The notes below the pieces were generated by a model. The model was not told the DNA's origin. It made no database searches and saw only the letters and a program-made list of their open reading frames with translations. 64,000 nucleotides of DNA, taken from assembly GCA_013399875.1 (NCBI GenBank), contig VXAZ01008028.1:470080-534079 (forward strand), written 5' to 3'. This document shows positions 39,760-51,611 of the stretch, piece after piece. The stretch's first letter is position 1. Every line of letters begins with the position of its first letter. The position numbers were made by a program, and so were the translations under genes. The stretch is from Gymnorhina tibicen (lineage: Eukaryota; Chordata; Aves; Passeriformes; Artamidae).

Positions 39760-39930
39760 CCTCCCGTGGAGCCCCATACAAAGGCCCTTCCCGGACTCTT
39801 CACCGTCAACTCATCCTTGGAATTATCCATGGTGTGTGTGTGAGTGTGTTTGTGCAGTGGCCTTATTGGAGCGGCTTCCTACAGAGATGCTTCTGGGAAG
39901 GTCACAGCATTTACCAACACCGCTGCGACA

Positions 39931-39936
39931 CTCAAG
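39931..39936 (+). repeat. Right target site duplication CTCAAG
   Basis: Direct repeat of 39312-39317, immediately after the terminal CA of the LTR. Confidence 0.9.
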
Positions 39937-41644
39937 TGATGATTTGGATGTCCAGATTCAAATAATGAACTACTTCCACCTGGTATTCAGACAAAAGGTC
40001 AATAAGGAAGCCACGGGTCTCTCCTCCCCCTGTTGTAGACCTGGAAGATCAGGTTGTTGATCATGGGGAAACACTGTGCTTAAGGCAGAGCAATGAGGAA
40101 CCTGAGGAAAGACAGCAATTTTTATTTCCTTTAAACAAGAAATATCTCTAGTTCTCAGATTCAGTGACTGAAATTAACATGAAGAATTTCCTATCCAAAC
40201 TAATTCTTAAACGTGTAGTATTTCAAAGTCTTGAAAAATCCACATAAACTGTGTCTGTTTTCCGTTTCCAGATTTGTATTTTCCCAACAAAGGGTTGTGT
40301 TGTGTTTTGGGGATTTTTTTTTTATTGTCTTTCACCACAAATGTGAAGATATTTAAGAAACGTTAAATAAATATTTTGCAGAATAGAAATTTCACAATGG
40401 CATGGTTGGAGATGTACTAATTTTAGGAACATCTTGTTGCGAGTCCAAGAGAAATCAGGCTATCTGGTTGTTAGCTGATATATAAAAAGTATTGCTACAA
40501 CAAATACCCACTTTTTATTTACAGCTCATTGTAATAGAACATTATAAAACTAGAAAACAGGTTTGTATTCTATTCTTGGTGGACATCACTGCTTTATTAC
40601 TGAAGGTAGATTTAATTTCATTTCCATCAGCTGGTGTTGCACTGCAGTTATTATGGTTCCAATGGGTGGAATGAAATGTCACTGCTCTGCAATGAGAGTC
40701 AGGAACAACATTATAAAATCAATACTGTGGTCAGGCTATTTTGGCATTCATAAGACTTAAAGGTTACTTTATAAAACTCGTGTTGAACTGCATCAAGGTC
40801 TCTTTTCTTACATCCTCTAGTTTTCAGTTTTCTATGATATTGAAAACCTTCAACCTCTCAACACAAATTCTCCACATCTGGCTCTACCCAGTGCTAGTTC
40901 CTCACAGAAAATCTGATAGCTATTGCCTTTTATAATAGGCAAGACCAAAGATGCAGAAAACAGCAAGTTTAACTCAATTTAAGCCCTCTACTATGTATTG
41001 CGGAAAGCTCCCTCCTTTCCTTTCATCAGATTCTTCTTTGGGTTCAATACTGCCAGTCAACCAGGGGCTCAAGCAGTGCTTGAATGGTCGTGAAAATGAT
41101 CCAGCCTACGCAAGGCTCCATCTGAAATCAAGCCATAACGTCTCCCTCAGCAAGCTCCCCATGCTGAAAGCTGGAAATTTGGAATAGCTCAGCTCTGCTG
41201 ATGATCAGGCAGCACAGTCAGGGACGCAGTTGTGGCTTGGAAGAGAGGAAGAATGGCTCAAGCGTTGCAGCTGGGCAACGAAAAGGTTCCCATTTACGCA
41301 CAGACAGTGGCAATGTTTTGCTCCTTAAGCTCCAAAATATGCAAACTGGAAGGTTCTTCCCTGCCAAGGCAAGAATTATTCAGGATATGCCTGAAAAAAT
41401 ATCAGCCTTAAAGTGAATAAATATGATGTACAGAATTCAAGTCACATACTCATTAGTCAATGAGCTTATGAATACTCCTTGAAGTATGTGTACTTGCTAC
41501 CTTTATTCATACAGATTTTACAGCAACGTATTTCACTGAAAAATTGGGCAGAACTGGTTACTCTCTTCCAGACCTATCAGTTAACAAAAGAAACCAGCCA
41601 TGGTAAACTGACCTCAGGCTGAAAGAAAATAAACTAACATGGTT
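39937..41644. other. Unique AT-rich intron, nothing recognised
   Basis: No supportable feature. Confidence 0.5.
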
Positions 41645-42000
41645 GTACACCCTGGAAAAGAGAAGGCTTCAGGGAGAACCATACAGCACCAAGGGCTCCC
41701 ACCGAGCTGGAGAGGGACTTTGGACAAGGGCTTGGAGTGACAGGACAAGATAGAACGGCTTTAAGATGAAAGAGTGCAGGTTTAGATTAGATATGAGGAA
41801 GAAATTCTTGCTTGTGTGGGTGGTGAGGCCCTGGCACAGGTTGCACAGAGAAGCTGTGGCTGCCCCATCCCTGGAAGTGTCCAAGACCAGACTGGATGGG
41901 GCTTGGAGCAACCTGGGATAGTGGAAGGTGTCCCTGCCCATGGCAGGGGGTGGAATGAAATGGTCTTTAGGGTCCTTCCAACCCAAACCATTCAGATTCG
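41645..42000 (+). mobile_element. CR1 LINE 3' end (about 350 bp)
   Basis: Sense copy: 'accctggaaaagagaaggct', 'agattagatatgaggaagaa', 'ggtgaggccctggcacaggt', 'ctgtggctgccccatccctg', 'tccttccaacccaaaccatt'. The 184-codon frame antisense to it is not a gene. Confidence 0.96.
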
Positions 42001-42629
42001 AAGGTCTCTGACTCTGTGTGTGCTCTGTGCTGGTGTCAGGGAAAGGGAACTGCAGGGACATGGCACCACTCGTTACTGGAATGCACACACAGACAGACAA
42101 ATCCAACCCAAAGAGCTCCTGCCAGCAGAGCTCAACCAGTCCCAGGTTATTACTCTGATTGTTTCTCTCTAAATCACAACTACCAATATTAACATCATGT
42201 CTACTACATTTTAATGATGTCATAGAAAAAAAGATTGGTGTGTCTCATTGTCAATTTGGGAGAAAAGGCAGAGGCCATGTTTTGACATAATAGACACGAA
42301 CAGCAGAGAAATCTCTTTTAATTGCTGTGCTTTCTTGTTTTCTTAGATCCACTCCGTAATGAACATAAAATTTTAATCAAAGCCCATTAAAGAAATATTG
42401 CTCCTTTTCTCTCATCATCTAAATCAAAGATTACACCAGACAGTGAGATATTATTGCAATGACTGCAATGCTGAGGGTCTTCTAAATCTATTTCAGTATG
42501 TTTTGAAAAGATACTTCTTCTTTAAGCATGGTCAATGAGGCTGCAAAGCTGCACCTCACACCATCACTCTGCTGTGCCTCAGATCTGGGCACGCAGATCA
42601 GTACCCAGACACCTGTACTATCAGCTAAA

Positions 42630-43480
42630 TGTTAATGTATTCTGTCAAAACCAGATTACCTTCCCCACTAAATTATTCAATGTCATTACCCGACTCGGCC
42701 ATCTGCAATCCTAATGCCTTGTGTTCGAAAACTCAGAGCGCTCGCTGTATTATTTTTGTTTTACATTCCTACATAAATCCGTTAAACTCAATATGTTACA
42801 GCGAATCCACAAAATCAAATGCAATCTGCTGGGCTATAAAACACCAGTTACTGAAAATCCAAGGGTTTATTATAGTAACAATTCAAGGAGTCACTGAGCA
42901 GTCTGGGTGGGCTGAAGGTCGAACCACATGCTAAGGAATGAGTTAGATAACCCATGCTGCACAACAAGGTGTGTGTTTGCTATACATAGCATGGCCTTGA
43001 ATCCATTCGTGTATTACATATCTAATAAAAATCCGAACAGTTGGTCTGATTGGATTTTAAGTGATGCAAATTTGGAAATCAAATAGGCAGACTCCCTTTA
43101 GACTTGGTCTATTTAAACCATAATTGTAAAGAACTGCAAATTACATTTACGACGCTGTGGAATTCTCAAGGGATTCGGTAAGAATTTTACCGTAGGAAAA
43201 GTATTCATCATTTTAAATTTGTTATTAACAAATAAAAATGTACACAGCGTGTGACGCTGTCTCATTTTGTTATTGCCATTTTGCCTACATGGCAGTACAA
43301 GTGTAACCACTCTTCAGTGAACGCAATGCTCTTCAGTTTTCATAGCCATTTAATTATATGCTTTGACAAAACCCAGTTATATTACTGTCATTCTGTTAGT
43401 CTGGCAACACTAAGTAAAGAGATAAAATACCACTTACATTTCCCAGACTACAGATTAAGGTGTGATTTGGACACCAGATT
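42630..43480. other. Candidate conserved non-coding region
   Basis: Repeat-free and AT-rich, yet it retains unusual CpGs: 'acccgactcggcc', 'ttcgaaaactcagagcgctc', 'cgacgctgtgg', 'acagcgtgtgacgctgtc'. The last forms an inverted repeat (ACAGCGT / ACGCTGT) at 43244-43260. Retained CpGs in a depleted background suggest constraint. Confidence 0.35.
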
Positions 43481-45272
43481 CCCATTCTCAATTATAAAGC
43501 AGAAATTTCATTGTCACAAATAAGTCTTAAAAGCAATGATGGACTTGAATAACTTTCTCCCTGATACTTAATACTCAGGGAGAGACTTGATTGCCTTTGG
43601 TTAATAGAGACAGAAGTTGAAAATGTGATATACACACCCTCTCCCAATACATTGCTAAATGGGAATGCATAGAAATCAGGATAAAAGAGAAAAAAACTTC
43701 TTTTTCCTTGTTATGAGTGTCTCCATCAGAAAATGACCCATGTCCTAGTTCTGGAGGCAGGAGATTTATGAGCACTGGAAAATCACAACAGTGTTAACCA
43801 TTTCTGTGCACTTTCACATCCAAAATTCATTTACTCTGCTCATTATTTGACACTGTTTTACTCCTCCTCTCTGGAGGGAGTGTATTTTGGCACTGATTCT
43901 GACCTGTCTTAGAGGAAAACCCTTTCACTGAAGTAAAGCTTTACTGGACATTTTATAATATTTTGTGACAAAGAAAAGTGCATTGGCAGTGTCTTCATTT
44001 CTACCACACAGTGCAGCCACCCTGAAGGTGCTGCACCAGGTGGGGATTTTTTTGTTATCACATTTGTTCAAAAAGCACACAGTAAGAGTAGAGGATTCCA
44101 GACCATCCCCACTCCAGATCTTCATAGCTAATTTTAGGCAGACCTTCCCCAGTAGGAATTCCCACTGCTTTGGAAGCTACTGGTGCTAGTGAGAGGCAGG
44201 TACAGCTAGAAAATTGTGGGATGTGGAAATAAAGTGATCATATCTCAGTGTATTAGGCTTGATACATTTCAAATGACGCAGCACATTCACTTTTGTTTCA
44301 GTATTTGAAAAGTAAATGACTGCAGGTTAAAAGTGTATCATGTCTACAAAATGTGGTTCAAAAAGGCTTTACCAAAGTATAAAAGTTTTCACAACTCTCC
44401 TTTAATAACTGACTCCATTTCTCCTCTTCCCAGTTCATCCTGGACTAAGCATCTTGCAAAACTCAGGAGAGGAAAAAAAGAGTTAAAAATATAAGGACGA
44501 CTGGGTCAAAATAATACAAAAATAGATGTTCTGGAGGCCTGTGTAAATCTCTTAAAATCTTAATGCTCTACAGGCTGTTTAAGTAAGGATCTGGATTATT
44601 CACTTTTAAACAGTAAATATCACCTTTGGTTCAGGAACTCCCTGAACCATAAATTGCTGAAGGCTAAGATAATAAATTTTGCAAAGAGGAATCACAATCA
44701 AAGCATGTTTGCCAGGTTCTTATACTCTTCTTGAGTCATCCCCCGTGACTATTACCAGAGATAAGATACTAGGCCAGATAAAGCTTTATTCTGAGCTCTT
44801 TTATATTCTTATTCCCCCAAATAGAACCACCTTCTTTGAAGGTAAGACCAATTCTCAGCACTAAGAACCTATACACAATTATCTAACATCACTGAGATAA
44901 ACTCCCAGAAGATATGAGCAAATCATCATATGAAGCTATTCACAGTAACAGACAATTTGCTACGTCCAAATCTCTCTGAAATGTGGGATTGCTGAAAGGA
45001 CCATGGCTATTCATCGGCACAATGTGTTTTAAACACACTTGCAAAACCATGATGCTGATGTTGCCCTTCAAAAACTGCCCTCCTTTAAATACCCTTCTCT
45101 TTTGGGTTGTTGTCTACATACATATTTATGTCATTTCCAAGCTTCCCTTGTGTATGATTTAGTCATGGTAAGAGAAAAGCATTCCAAGAAAATAATCCAG
45201 GGCACTTAAAATTCAATATATTTTGAGGAGCAATCTTGGGGGTATCCACGAGGAACTGGTTCCTCACTTATA
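43481..45272. other. Unique AT-rich intron, nothing recognised
   Basis: No supportable feature. Confidence 0.5.
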
Positions 45273-45334
45273 AGTGATTCATATCACTCATGCCTGAGTG
45301 ATCAGTGATTTGAGCGATTTGATCCAGGATCAAA
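45273..45334. repeat. Cluster of three short inverted repeats
   Basis: AGTGAT-tcat-ATCACT (45273-45288), CACTCA-tgcc-TGAGTG (45285-45300) and TTTGATCC-a-GGATCAAA (45318-45334) lie within 62 bp. AGTGAT also recurs directly at 45297 and 45304. Confidence 0.85.
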
Positions 45335-45429
45335 TGAGCAACCATTCCTCATCCTATGCACCTGAAACATCCTAAATTCGTAAAGACAAGCAAAAACAGA
45401 AAAATTATATTAGAAAGCAAATAATAAAG

Positions 45430-45540
45430 TCACAGAGTGGTCTGGGTTGGAAAGCGCCATCTAGTCCAACTCTTGCCATGGGCAGGGACACCTTTCACTA
45501 GCCCAGGTTGCTCTGGCATTGGACACTTCCAGAAATGGAG
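45430..45540 (-). mobile_element. Short CR1 3' end
   Basis: 'gtcacagagtggtctgggtt', 'ggaaagcgccatctagtcca', 'gccatgggcagggacac', 'cactagcccaggttgctc'. Antisense; carries an internal deletion after the GGTTGCTC block. Confidence 0.9.
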
Positions 45541-45577
45541 CACATCATTCTTGCAGTATCACCTGTGCAAAATCATT

Positions 45578-45626
45578 GTACTTTTGTATTTCTTGTGTAC
45601 TTTTATATTTCTTGTGTGCTTTTATA
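45578..45626 (+). repeat. 19-bp tandem repeat, about 2.6 copies
   Basis: Unit GTACTTTTRTATTTCTTGT at 45578-45596 and 45597-45615, then a partial third copy GTGCTTTTATA. The two full copies differ at one base. Confidence 0.9.
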
Positions 45627-47450
45627 CATGCTCAGAGGCAAAGAATTTAATTATCTAGGGAAATAAAATCCAGTAATAGGAAAAGACTGTCACAATAACT
45701 TCCCATCCAGAAGAGTTTCTAGGGAGGACAGTATCTAATAGATACACTACAAATCAGAAAAAATATTATAAATTGATACAAAACCCTAAGAATTTGGGTC
45801 ACCGTAGCCATTTATCTTCTAAGGCAAAATAGCATGTAGAGAGTTCTAGAAGAACCTATCCCTCTCCCTCCTGTCTGTAAGAAAAAAAGAAAAATACCTG
45901 AAAAGCAAAGCTATTTACCTAAAAATTTAAATCACCCTAATGCAGTTAGACTACTGTGGGCTTGGCCATCTGGCTTAGAGGCTCATTAGTAACGAAATGA
46001 CCCCTTCACATAAAACACAGTGGGGTCATTCCGAGTTAATGAGCCTTCAAGTTTTATTGTTTTGTACACACAAATGCTTGGATGTAAATCTACTTGGGAC
46101 GTCTGGCCTTACACACTCCAAATCAGGCACACCTTTAATTGATTCACTCACTTCTTTATTTAGTTACAGTGAAAGGACAGGAAAGAAAACAGGAAGGAAA
46201 CAAAAAGTCTCTGTATTTCTGCTTCAAAATGTATTTCAGTAGTTAAACCATTATATGAAATTGATTTATTTTTGTAAAAAATCTGATTTCATAATTTAAA
46301 TTAAAATTCACCCTGACAAAATGTTAATGATCAAGCATTTGGAAGGATCATGTGACAGCTCTCCAGGCAGAACACATCAGGATGAACCAGCCTCCATAAA
46401 ACCCAAGACCCGACTTTCACAACATATACAATGAAGTTTTAAATCTTGTGAGTTAACCTTACTGCCTTTCCTGAGGATATTGAGATACTGAAATCAGGCC
46501 TCTTATATTCCCAACTGAATCCCTTACAAATACGTGTAAGGATGAACAACCATCCCTGACATCCACAGGATTTGGCTCCATATCCTCATCCTGTAAGCAG
46601 AAATCAGGCACAAGGATTCATGCTCACCTACCCTGTCAGAAGAATAAGACATAGTTTTCTATTGAACAAATGGATTTATGACAGACATCAACAACCAAAA
46701 ATTCCTCCTCTCACTTCCTTTCTCTTTTTTTTCTGTTTTCCTTTTTTTTAAATTTATATGGGAATTTTTAAAAAAATAAAAATTGATGTCACTCTTATGG
46801 ACTAATATGGCATGTTAGCCACGACACTGACCCCTGTTCTAACTTGGATAATAAATTATTCACATTAAAGTTTGCCTTGCAAGGCTTTTAGTCATTAGAC
46901 CTATTGTTCAGCTTCAAATGATAAAAAATGTGTTTAAAAATAAAATAATGGAATAACAAGTGAATTCAAGTGCTTGAAGTTAGTAACTTTTTAAAAATTC
47001 TAATAATCTGATTGTGTCCATGTGGAGGATAAAAAAAAAGTTACAAGAAAAAAGGTCATTCATCCAATAAAAATAAAAATTCCACTGAGCAAGATCATCA
47101 TAAGGTACTTCATGGAGAAAAGAAATACACAAGCAAATGGTTTGGCCATTTGAAATCACAGCAGCTTCTGTTCTGCTCTATCAGAAACAAAACCCCACCA
47201 TTCAATAACCTGAGGAAAATCCCTCTGTGAATGGTCCCACAGCTTGGGAAAACTCAGCTTTGGGCTTTTTGTCTCTTTTCCCTCCAAAATGCTATAATAA
47301 AATCCAATTAATGTGATTTTCTTCAGCTTCCTGGGTCTAAGGGGCTCCAGGTAAGGGGGTGATGTCATTCTGTGATTACGTCTCTTTCCAGCAAGAGCTC
47401 GCACAGGGTTTAGTGCAACAGCTTAAGAGCACCAAAGGTTTCATGATGTT
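45627..47450. other. Unique AT-rich intron, nothing recognised
   Basis: No supportable feature. Confidence 0.5.
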
Positions 47451-47459
47451 AATAGTCTC

Positions 47460-47780
47460 TGGTTAATTCTACCTTATCTACTTGCTCAGCTTACCCTTAA
47501 AACCCAATTAAAATGTAATTCATCTGATCCCAGGATTCAAGGGCATCCCTGGCAACATATTTGGCAGCCTCATAATAACTCCATTATTACACATCGTGCC
47601 CCGAGGTACTTTAGAGCATGTCACAAAGAGCTCAGCCACTGGCCACTTAGAGCTACAGAATTACAGATTTAGGGATCTCCGTAAACTGAAATGTATAAAT
47701 TTTATTGCAACTTTAATGCATAATTACAGTTATGATGCATCTGTGTTGCCACTCTCTGTTGTTCTTTCTTTTTAAATAAA
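47460..47780. other. Candidate conserved non-coding block
   Basis: Repeat-free stretch with dense ATTA/TAAT cores and low simple-repeat content ('aacccaattaaaatgtaatt', 'ctttaatgcataattacagt', 'tatgatgcatctgtg'). Enhancer-like texture only. Confidence 0.3.
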
Positions 47781-47927
47781 TGCAAGAATTGGACAGGGCA
47801 GCAGTCAATCTGACAAAGATATAAAAATCCTATATAATATAGGTATTGTGAAAATGTGAGGTCAGTGAGTTACCCTAAACTTAAACACAATTTACTTTAT
47901 AAAGCAGATAAGCTCAAAGCTTCAGTA

Positions 47928-48002
47928 CAGAATCACAGAAAAATTTGGGCTGGACAGGATATTAATTATATTGAGCTCCAACGCCTTCATATGGACAGGG
48001 AG
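47928..48002 (-). mobile_element. Small CR1 terminus
   Basis: 'cagaatcacagaaaaatttg', 'ggctggacaggatatt', 'tccaacgccttcatatggac', 'agggagac': degraded antisense CR1 end. Confidence 0.75.
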
Positions 48003-48037
48003 ACAAATTAATTGACAAATTATAGACAAATTAATTT
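48002..48037 (+). repeat. Short tandem GACAAATTA motif, three copies
   Basis: Copies begin at 48002, 48014 and 48025, spaced 12 and 11 bp. They lie directly at the inner edge of the CR1 fragment. Confidence 0.75.
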
Positions 48038-49171
48038 CACAAAATGCTTAATTTCATTCTGCTGTACCCAAATGCCAGCTAAAATATTGTAAACAGTCGC
48101 CATATCTGTTAAAGGGAAAGGTTTTGGAAAAGTTTCCAAATATTATGAAAATTTAATCAATACTTCAAATTCAAAAAATAATCCAATACAAAAAGAAAAT
48201 TGCTTATTCCTTCAGCTCCATCATCTAAAAAAAAAACCAAAAAACAATCCTCCTACTCTTACCAAGCAAGTTTTCGCAGAACTGATTACCGCAGAGACCT
48301 TTTCTGTCTTCCATTCCTCAAGCGAAAATATAAAAAATAAACTCCATGTGCTCCCAACATCTGGCTAATACACAACTCTGGAAAAAGCAACAAGTTCCTG
48401 TGTCACAACACGTGATGCGCTTGCATTTCTATTGAATTTTGGAAGTTGTAAGATCATTTCCCAGGTCAAACATCAGACCCCGCCAAACACTGATACATCT
48501 GATTTCACATTATCATACATTTCACTGCTGTAGCAACTTGGAAATGATTCTGTATTAGAATGTACGTGTTCTCGAGCTCTGCATCATGTACCTACAGCTG
48601 AAATAATTTACAACAAAATGCAAGTAGAACTCACCACCACTTCTATCTGACAGTACATCCACTTAATATTAATTTGCTTAAAATACATTCTTTTTTTCCC
48701 AAATAACCTTTTGAATCTATTTGTTTCTAAGAACCCATAGCTACTAACAAGGTAACATCTTCTCTTTGTGTACTATCACATTTTCTTGGATTACAGCTGT
48801 ACCATATCAGCATGCAGTTCTTTAGTGATGCACACAACAATTCTGATGTGCAAGCATGCCCTCTTCTGGATATCCAGCACCATCATTTCAGCTGAAAACT
48901 CCCTAAATTACAGTGAATTCCTCCAACGCCGACTTGCAGAGCCTTGCTCTTGTTTGTAAAAACATTCCTGGTGTAAACAAACAAAAATAATCCAAACCAA
49001 TGCAGGATTCATAAACTGCAGATTTACACACAACTGTCATATTTTCTGCAGTTTAGATTGCTAGCAGCACTGTAAATGCTGCAGTGACATTACTAATAGG
49101 AAAAGAGTTTTGACTTTTCCTGAAGTGAAGTGCATCCTTGACTACCCAAATGCTAATCTAATGATGTGTCA
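48038..49171. other. Unique AT-rich intron, nothing recognised
   Basis: No supportable feature. Confidence 0.5.
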
Positions 49172-49397
49172 TTTTTGTCTCAAGTTTTCAGTGCAACAGG
49201 CAAACCAAAGCCATTCAGTATTTGCCCAGTTATAGTAACAATTCAGTCCAGCTGCTGAGGGGATTCAGGTGGTCTTTAAAGAAAATAAATCAAAAAGAGA
49301 GAAATGCCATGTCTTTGAAAATACAGACCTTTTGCACCGCCTTCAACAGTCAAACACCACAATTATACAATTACTGAAGGATTTTTAATGTGCAACA
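49172..49397 (+). repeat. Diverged duplicated segment, copy A
   Basis: Two words in order, 'tcaagttttcagtgcaacag' with 'gcaaaccaaa' (49172-49210) and 'acaattatacaattactgaa' with 'tttttaatgtg' (49351-49397). They match copy B at 50393-50477 with the same order and strand. About 140 bp separates them here and almost nothing in copy B. Confidence 0.65.
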
Positions 49398-50392
49398 GAA
49401 GATGTTCTGAACCCTCCAAGGAGACAGAGATTTTTGATGTGATTTTCTGAAAGCTCACTAATTGTAGCAGGTCCATGCTTCTTTTTATGCATTCCAATAG
49501 TTCTATAAATGCATTGGGAATATTTTCCTTTGCATCCAGAAGAATACAACACCCAACAGTGTTAACCTGGACTGTGTAAATACTGAAAGTAAGATTTGGA
49601 CACCAAAAGCAGATATACACAGAGCTAATAATCATATTGCCATTGGTGTAGGATAAAATGCATGATAAACTTCTCTCATATTGATATTGACTTGCAGACA
49701 TGGAAAAACAACAAATTAATGGCCCATAAATGCTAACTTCAGTAGAAAGAAAAATTCGAGAGGTTATAAATCACACGCATAGATAAGATTGATAGAGGAC
49801 TTCTTTCAGGTGGACAAACAGCTTTAACAACATCATTTTCAGACAGCCTACGTCTGAAACTGAGGCAGTGCTTTCCAGCATATCAAAAGCACCAGTGCAG
49901 AAGTCACTACTTCTGTAAGAACACATTTTAGAGAAAAAAAAGCAATAAATAATTCATGCAAAATAGAATTAAGTTAAATGTAAAAATCATTGCAAGAAAT
50001 TTTGGGGGGTTGGTATGCTTTGACTTTGGCTGGGTTTTTTTTTTAAAAACAACACATTTTTATTTTCTCTGAATACACTAAGTTCAAAATGATCAAATAC
50101 TCTGATAAGGTACAAACAATACAGTGAGACCTTTTGTATGCATACATACATATATGAGGTGAAACAATGAGGACTAAGAAATACACTTGTCAAGAAAAGC
50201 AAGTTTCCTGAGTATTGATGAACTTGGACTCCACCTAATAAATCCTTTATTCCCAACTATGGCACATAAGAAATTATTTTAATATTTTATAAGAAGGCAG
50301 TTTGGGTTATGGGTAAAAAAACCGAACAAATCATAAAAATTAGATCCCACACCATCTCGACAGTTGTACCACTTCATTCTGTCATGTGTTGG

Positions 50393-50477
50393 TTTTGTCC
50401 CAGTTTTCAGTTTAATGGGCAAACCAAACCCAAACACTGCAATTATACAATTAATGCAGAATTTTTTAATGTGGAAA
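50393..50477 (+). repeat. Diverged duplicated segment, copy B
   Basis: 'ttttgtcccagttttcagtt', 'gggcaaaccaaa' and 'gcaattatacaattaatgca', 'ttttttaatgtgg' correspond to copy A about 1.1 kb to the left. The element is not one I recognise. Confidence 0.65.
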
Positions 50478-50869
50478 TGGCAAGGCATTCAAACTTTAAT
50501 AAATTAAGGCTGACATGACCTCAGTTTTAATGCTGAAGTAAGAGAGGCCCAGGCAGAGTAAGCCCTACAGGAAACCGAGAAAATCAGATTTGGATTTACT
50601 GTCAGTCTAGAAACTTTCCATGCTAATTTGGAGGGAAGTATCTCATTAGAAACATCACTCAACCTAATATGCCAATTATGGCCTCAGACTCCATAAACCG
50701 CCTGTGATTTATTTACATTTTAACATGACATACAACACTTTTATAATGACATAGCGTGGTCCGCCTTTAAAGACAAAGAGCAAAAAGGAGGCCAGATGTT
50801 CTCTGGTTGACACCACCAAGGAAAATCCAGCACTGTGGTTTAGAAACAGCATTTCCTCCCACGACTATC

Positions 50870-50901
50870 AGAATCACAGAGTCATAGAATCAGTAAGACA
50901 C
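50870..50901 (-). mobile_element. CR1 terminal remnant
   Basis: 'cagaatcacagagtcataga' with 'atcag' is the reverse complement of the CR1 terminal octamers, cut off by the LTR-like repeat that follows. Confidence 0.6.
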
Positions 50902-51611
50902 TTGGTGATGAACGAGATAAGGAAAGAGGAACCCAGTGAGGCAGGAACTGTCTCCTTGTCCTTATCAGTGAACTCAGCTGTGATAACTCCCCTGCCTGGG
51001 AGGTACCAAGACATTCACACGTGGCCTGCAGGTGTTCACTCTGCTGATGGGCCATGATGGGCCATAATGGGCCCAGCTGCACTGATGCCATGGGCAGCTG
51101 TATCGATTTAGAAGGTGTCAAAGACTCCAGAAGTGTCCCTGATCCACAACATTACAGCATCCAGCTGGAACTCCCCACCCCAGGGGAGGTGCTACCCGAA
51201 CCTGAGTGAATATAAACCCAAGAGATGGGGGGAGTTGTTAAGGGATTTCTTCCACCATCTGGTGGGTCCAGCCTGTGACCATCATTTTGACCAACTGACA
51301 TTGAAAAAGCAGTGACTGAATCTCATTGCGAAGCCTTTGGGTGGTGAGATATTTTTACTCTTATCCTTTTCTTCTCTTTCTTATGCATTTTCTTAAGTGA
51401 TTTTTATGCTTTTATATTGTCATATTACTAAAGAAAACAACCAAAATGCCTATGTATCTGTCTTCCTCTGCAACCAAATTATTCTACAATAAACCCTACA
51501 TGTATATATTTACAATAAACACTCATTCAGGGTTTTTTCACTCTAATCCACCCCAAGGGATTTATTAATAAGAACCTGGGTTACCCCCACCTTCTGGAGT
51601 GGATTGTAACA
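50902..51611 (+). mobile_element. LTR-like interspersed repeat (about 700 bp)
   Basis: Looks like an avian LTR: 'tggtgatgaacgagataagg', 'ccttatcagtgaactcagct', 'cagctggaactccccacccc', a TATAAA in 'gtgaatataaaccc' near 51210, later AATAAA signals (51489, 51514) and a tail 'ctggagtggattgtaaca'. I found no exact target duplication, so the ends are approximate and the family is unassigned. No protein of its own is supported. Confidence 0.6.

Larger units (their letters stand above)
39318..39930 (+). mobile_element. Complete solo LTR of an endogenous retrovirus (613 bp)
   Basis: Begins TGTGGAGGCC and ends GCGACA (canonical TG...CA), flanked on both sides by CTCAAG. U3 carries several CCAAT-type boxes ('gattggcc', 'ctattggttc', 'cattggccc'). 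A TATAAAA box lies at 39688-39694 and an AATAAA polyadenylation signal at 39754-39759, giving a short R region and a U5 of roughly 160 bp. A 6-bp duplication is typical of class II (ERVK-like, alpha/betaretrovirus-related) elements. No internal viral region remains, so it arose by LTR-LTR recombination. The 60-110 codon frames inside it are not genes. Confidence 0.93.

Noticed and set aside
39399..40060. Overlapping 64-112 codon frames
   Set aside because: Lie in or run out of the solo LTR; LTRs of this type do not encode these, and no viral domain is present.
41669..42223. 184-codon frame on the minus strand
   Set aside because: It runs antisense through a CR1 3' end; the same type of translation appears opposite other CR1 copies.
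49363..49701. 112-codon minus-strand frame in the intron
   Set aside because: No family resemblance or splice-site support, and overlaps the diverged duplicated segment.
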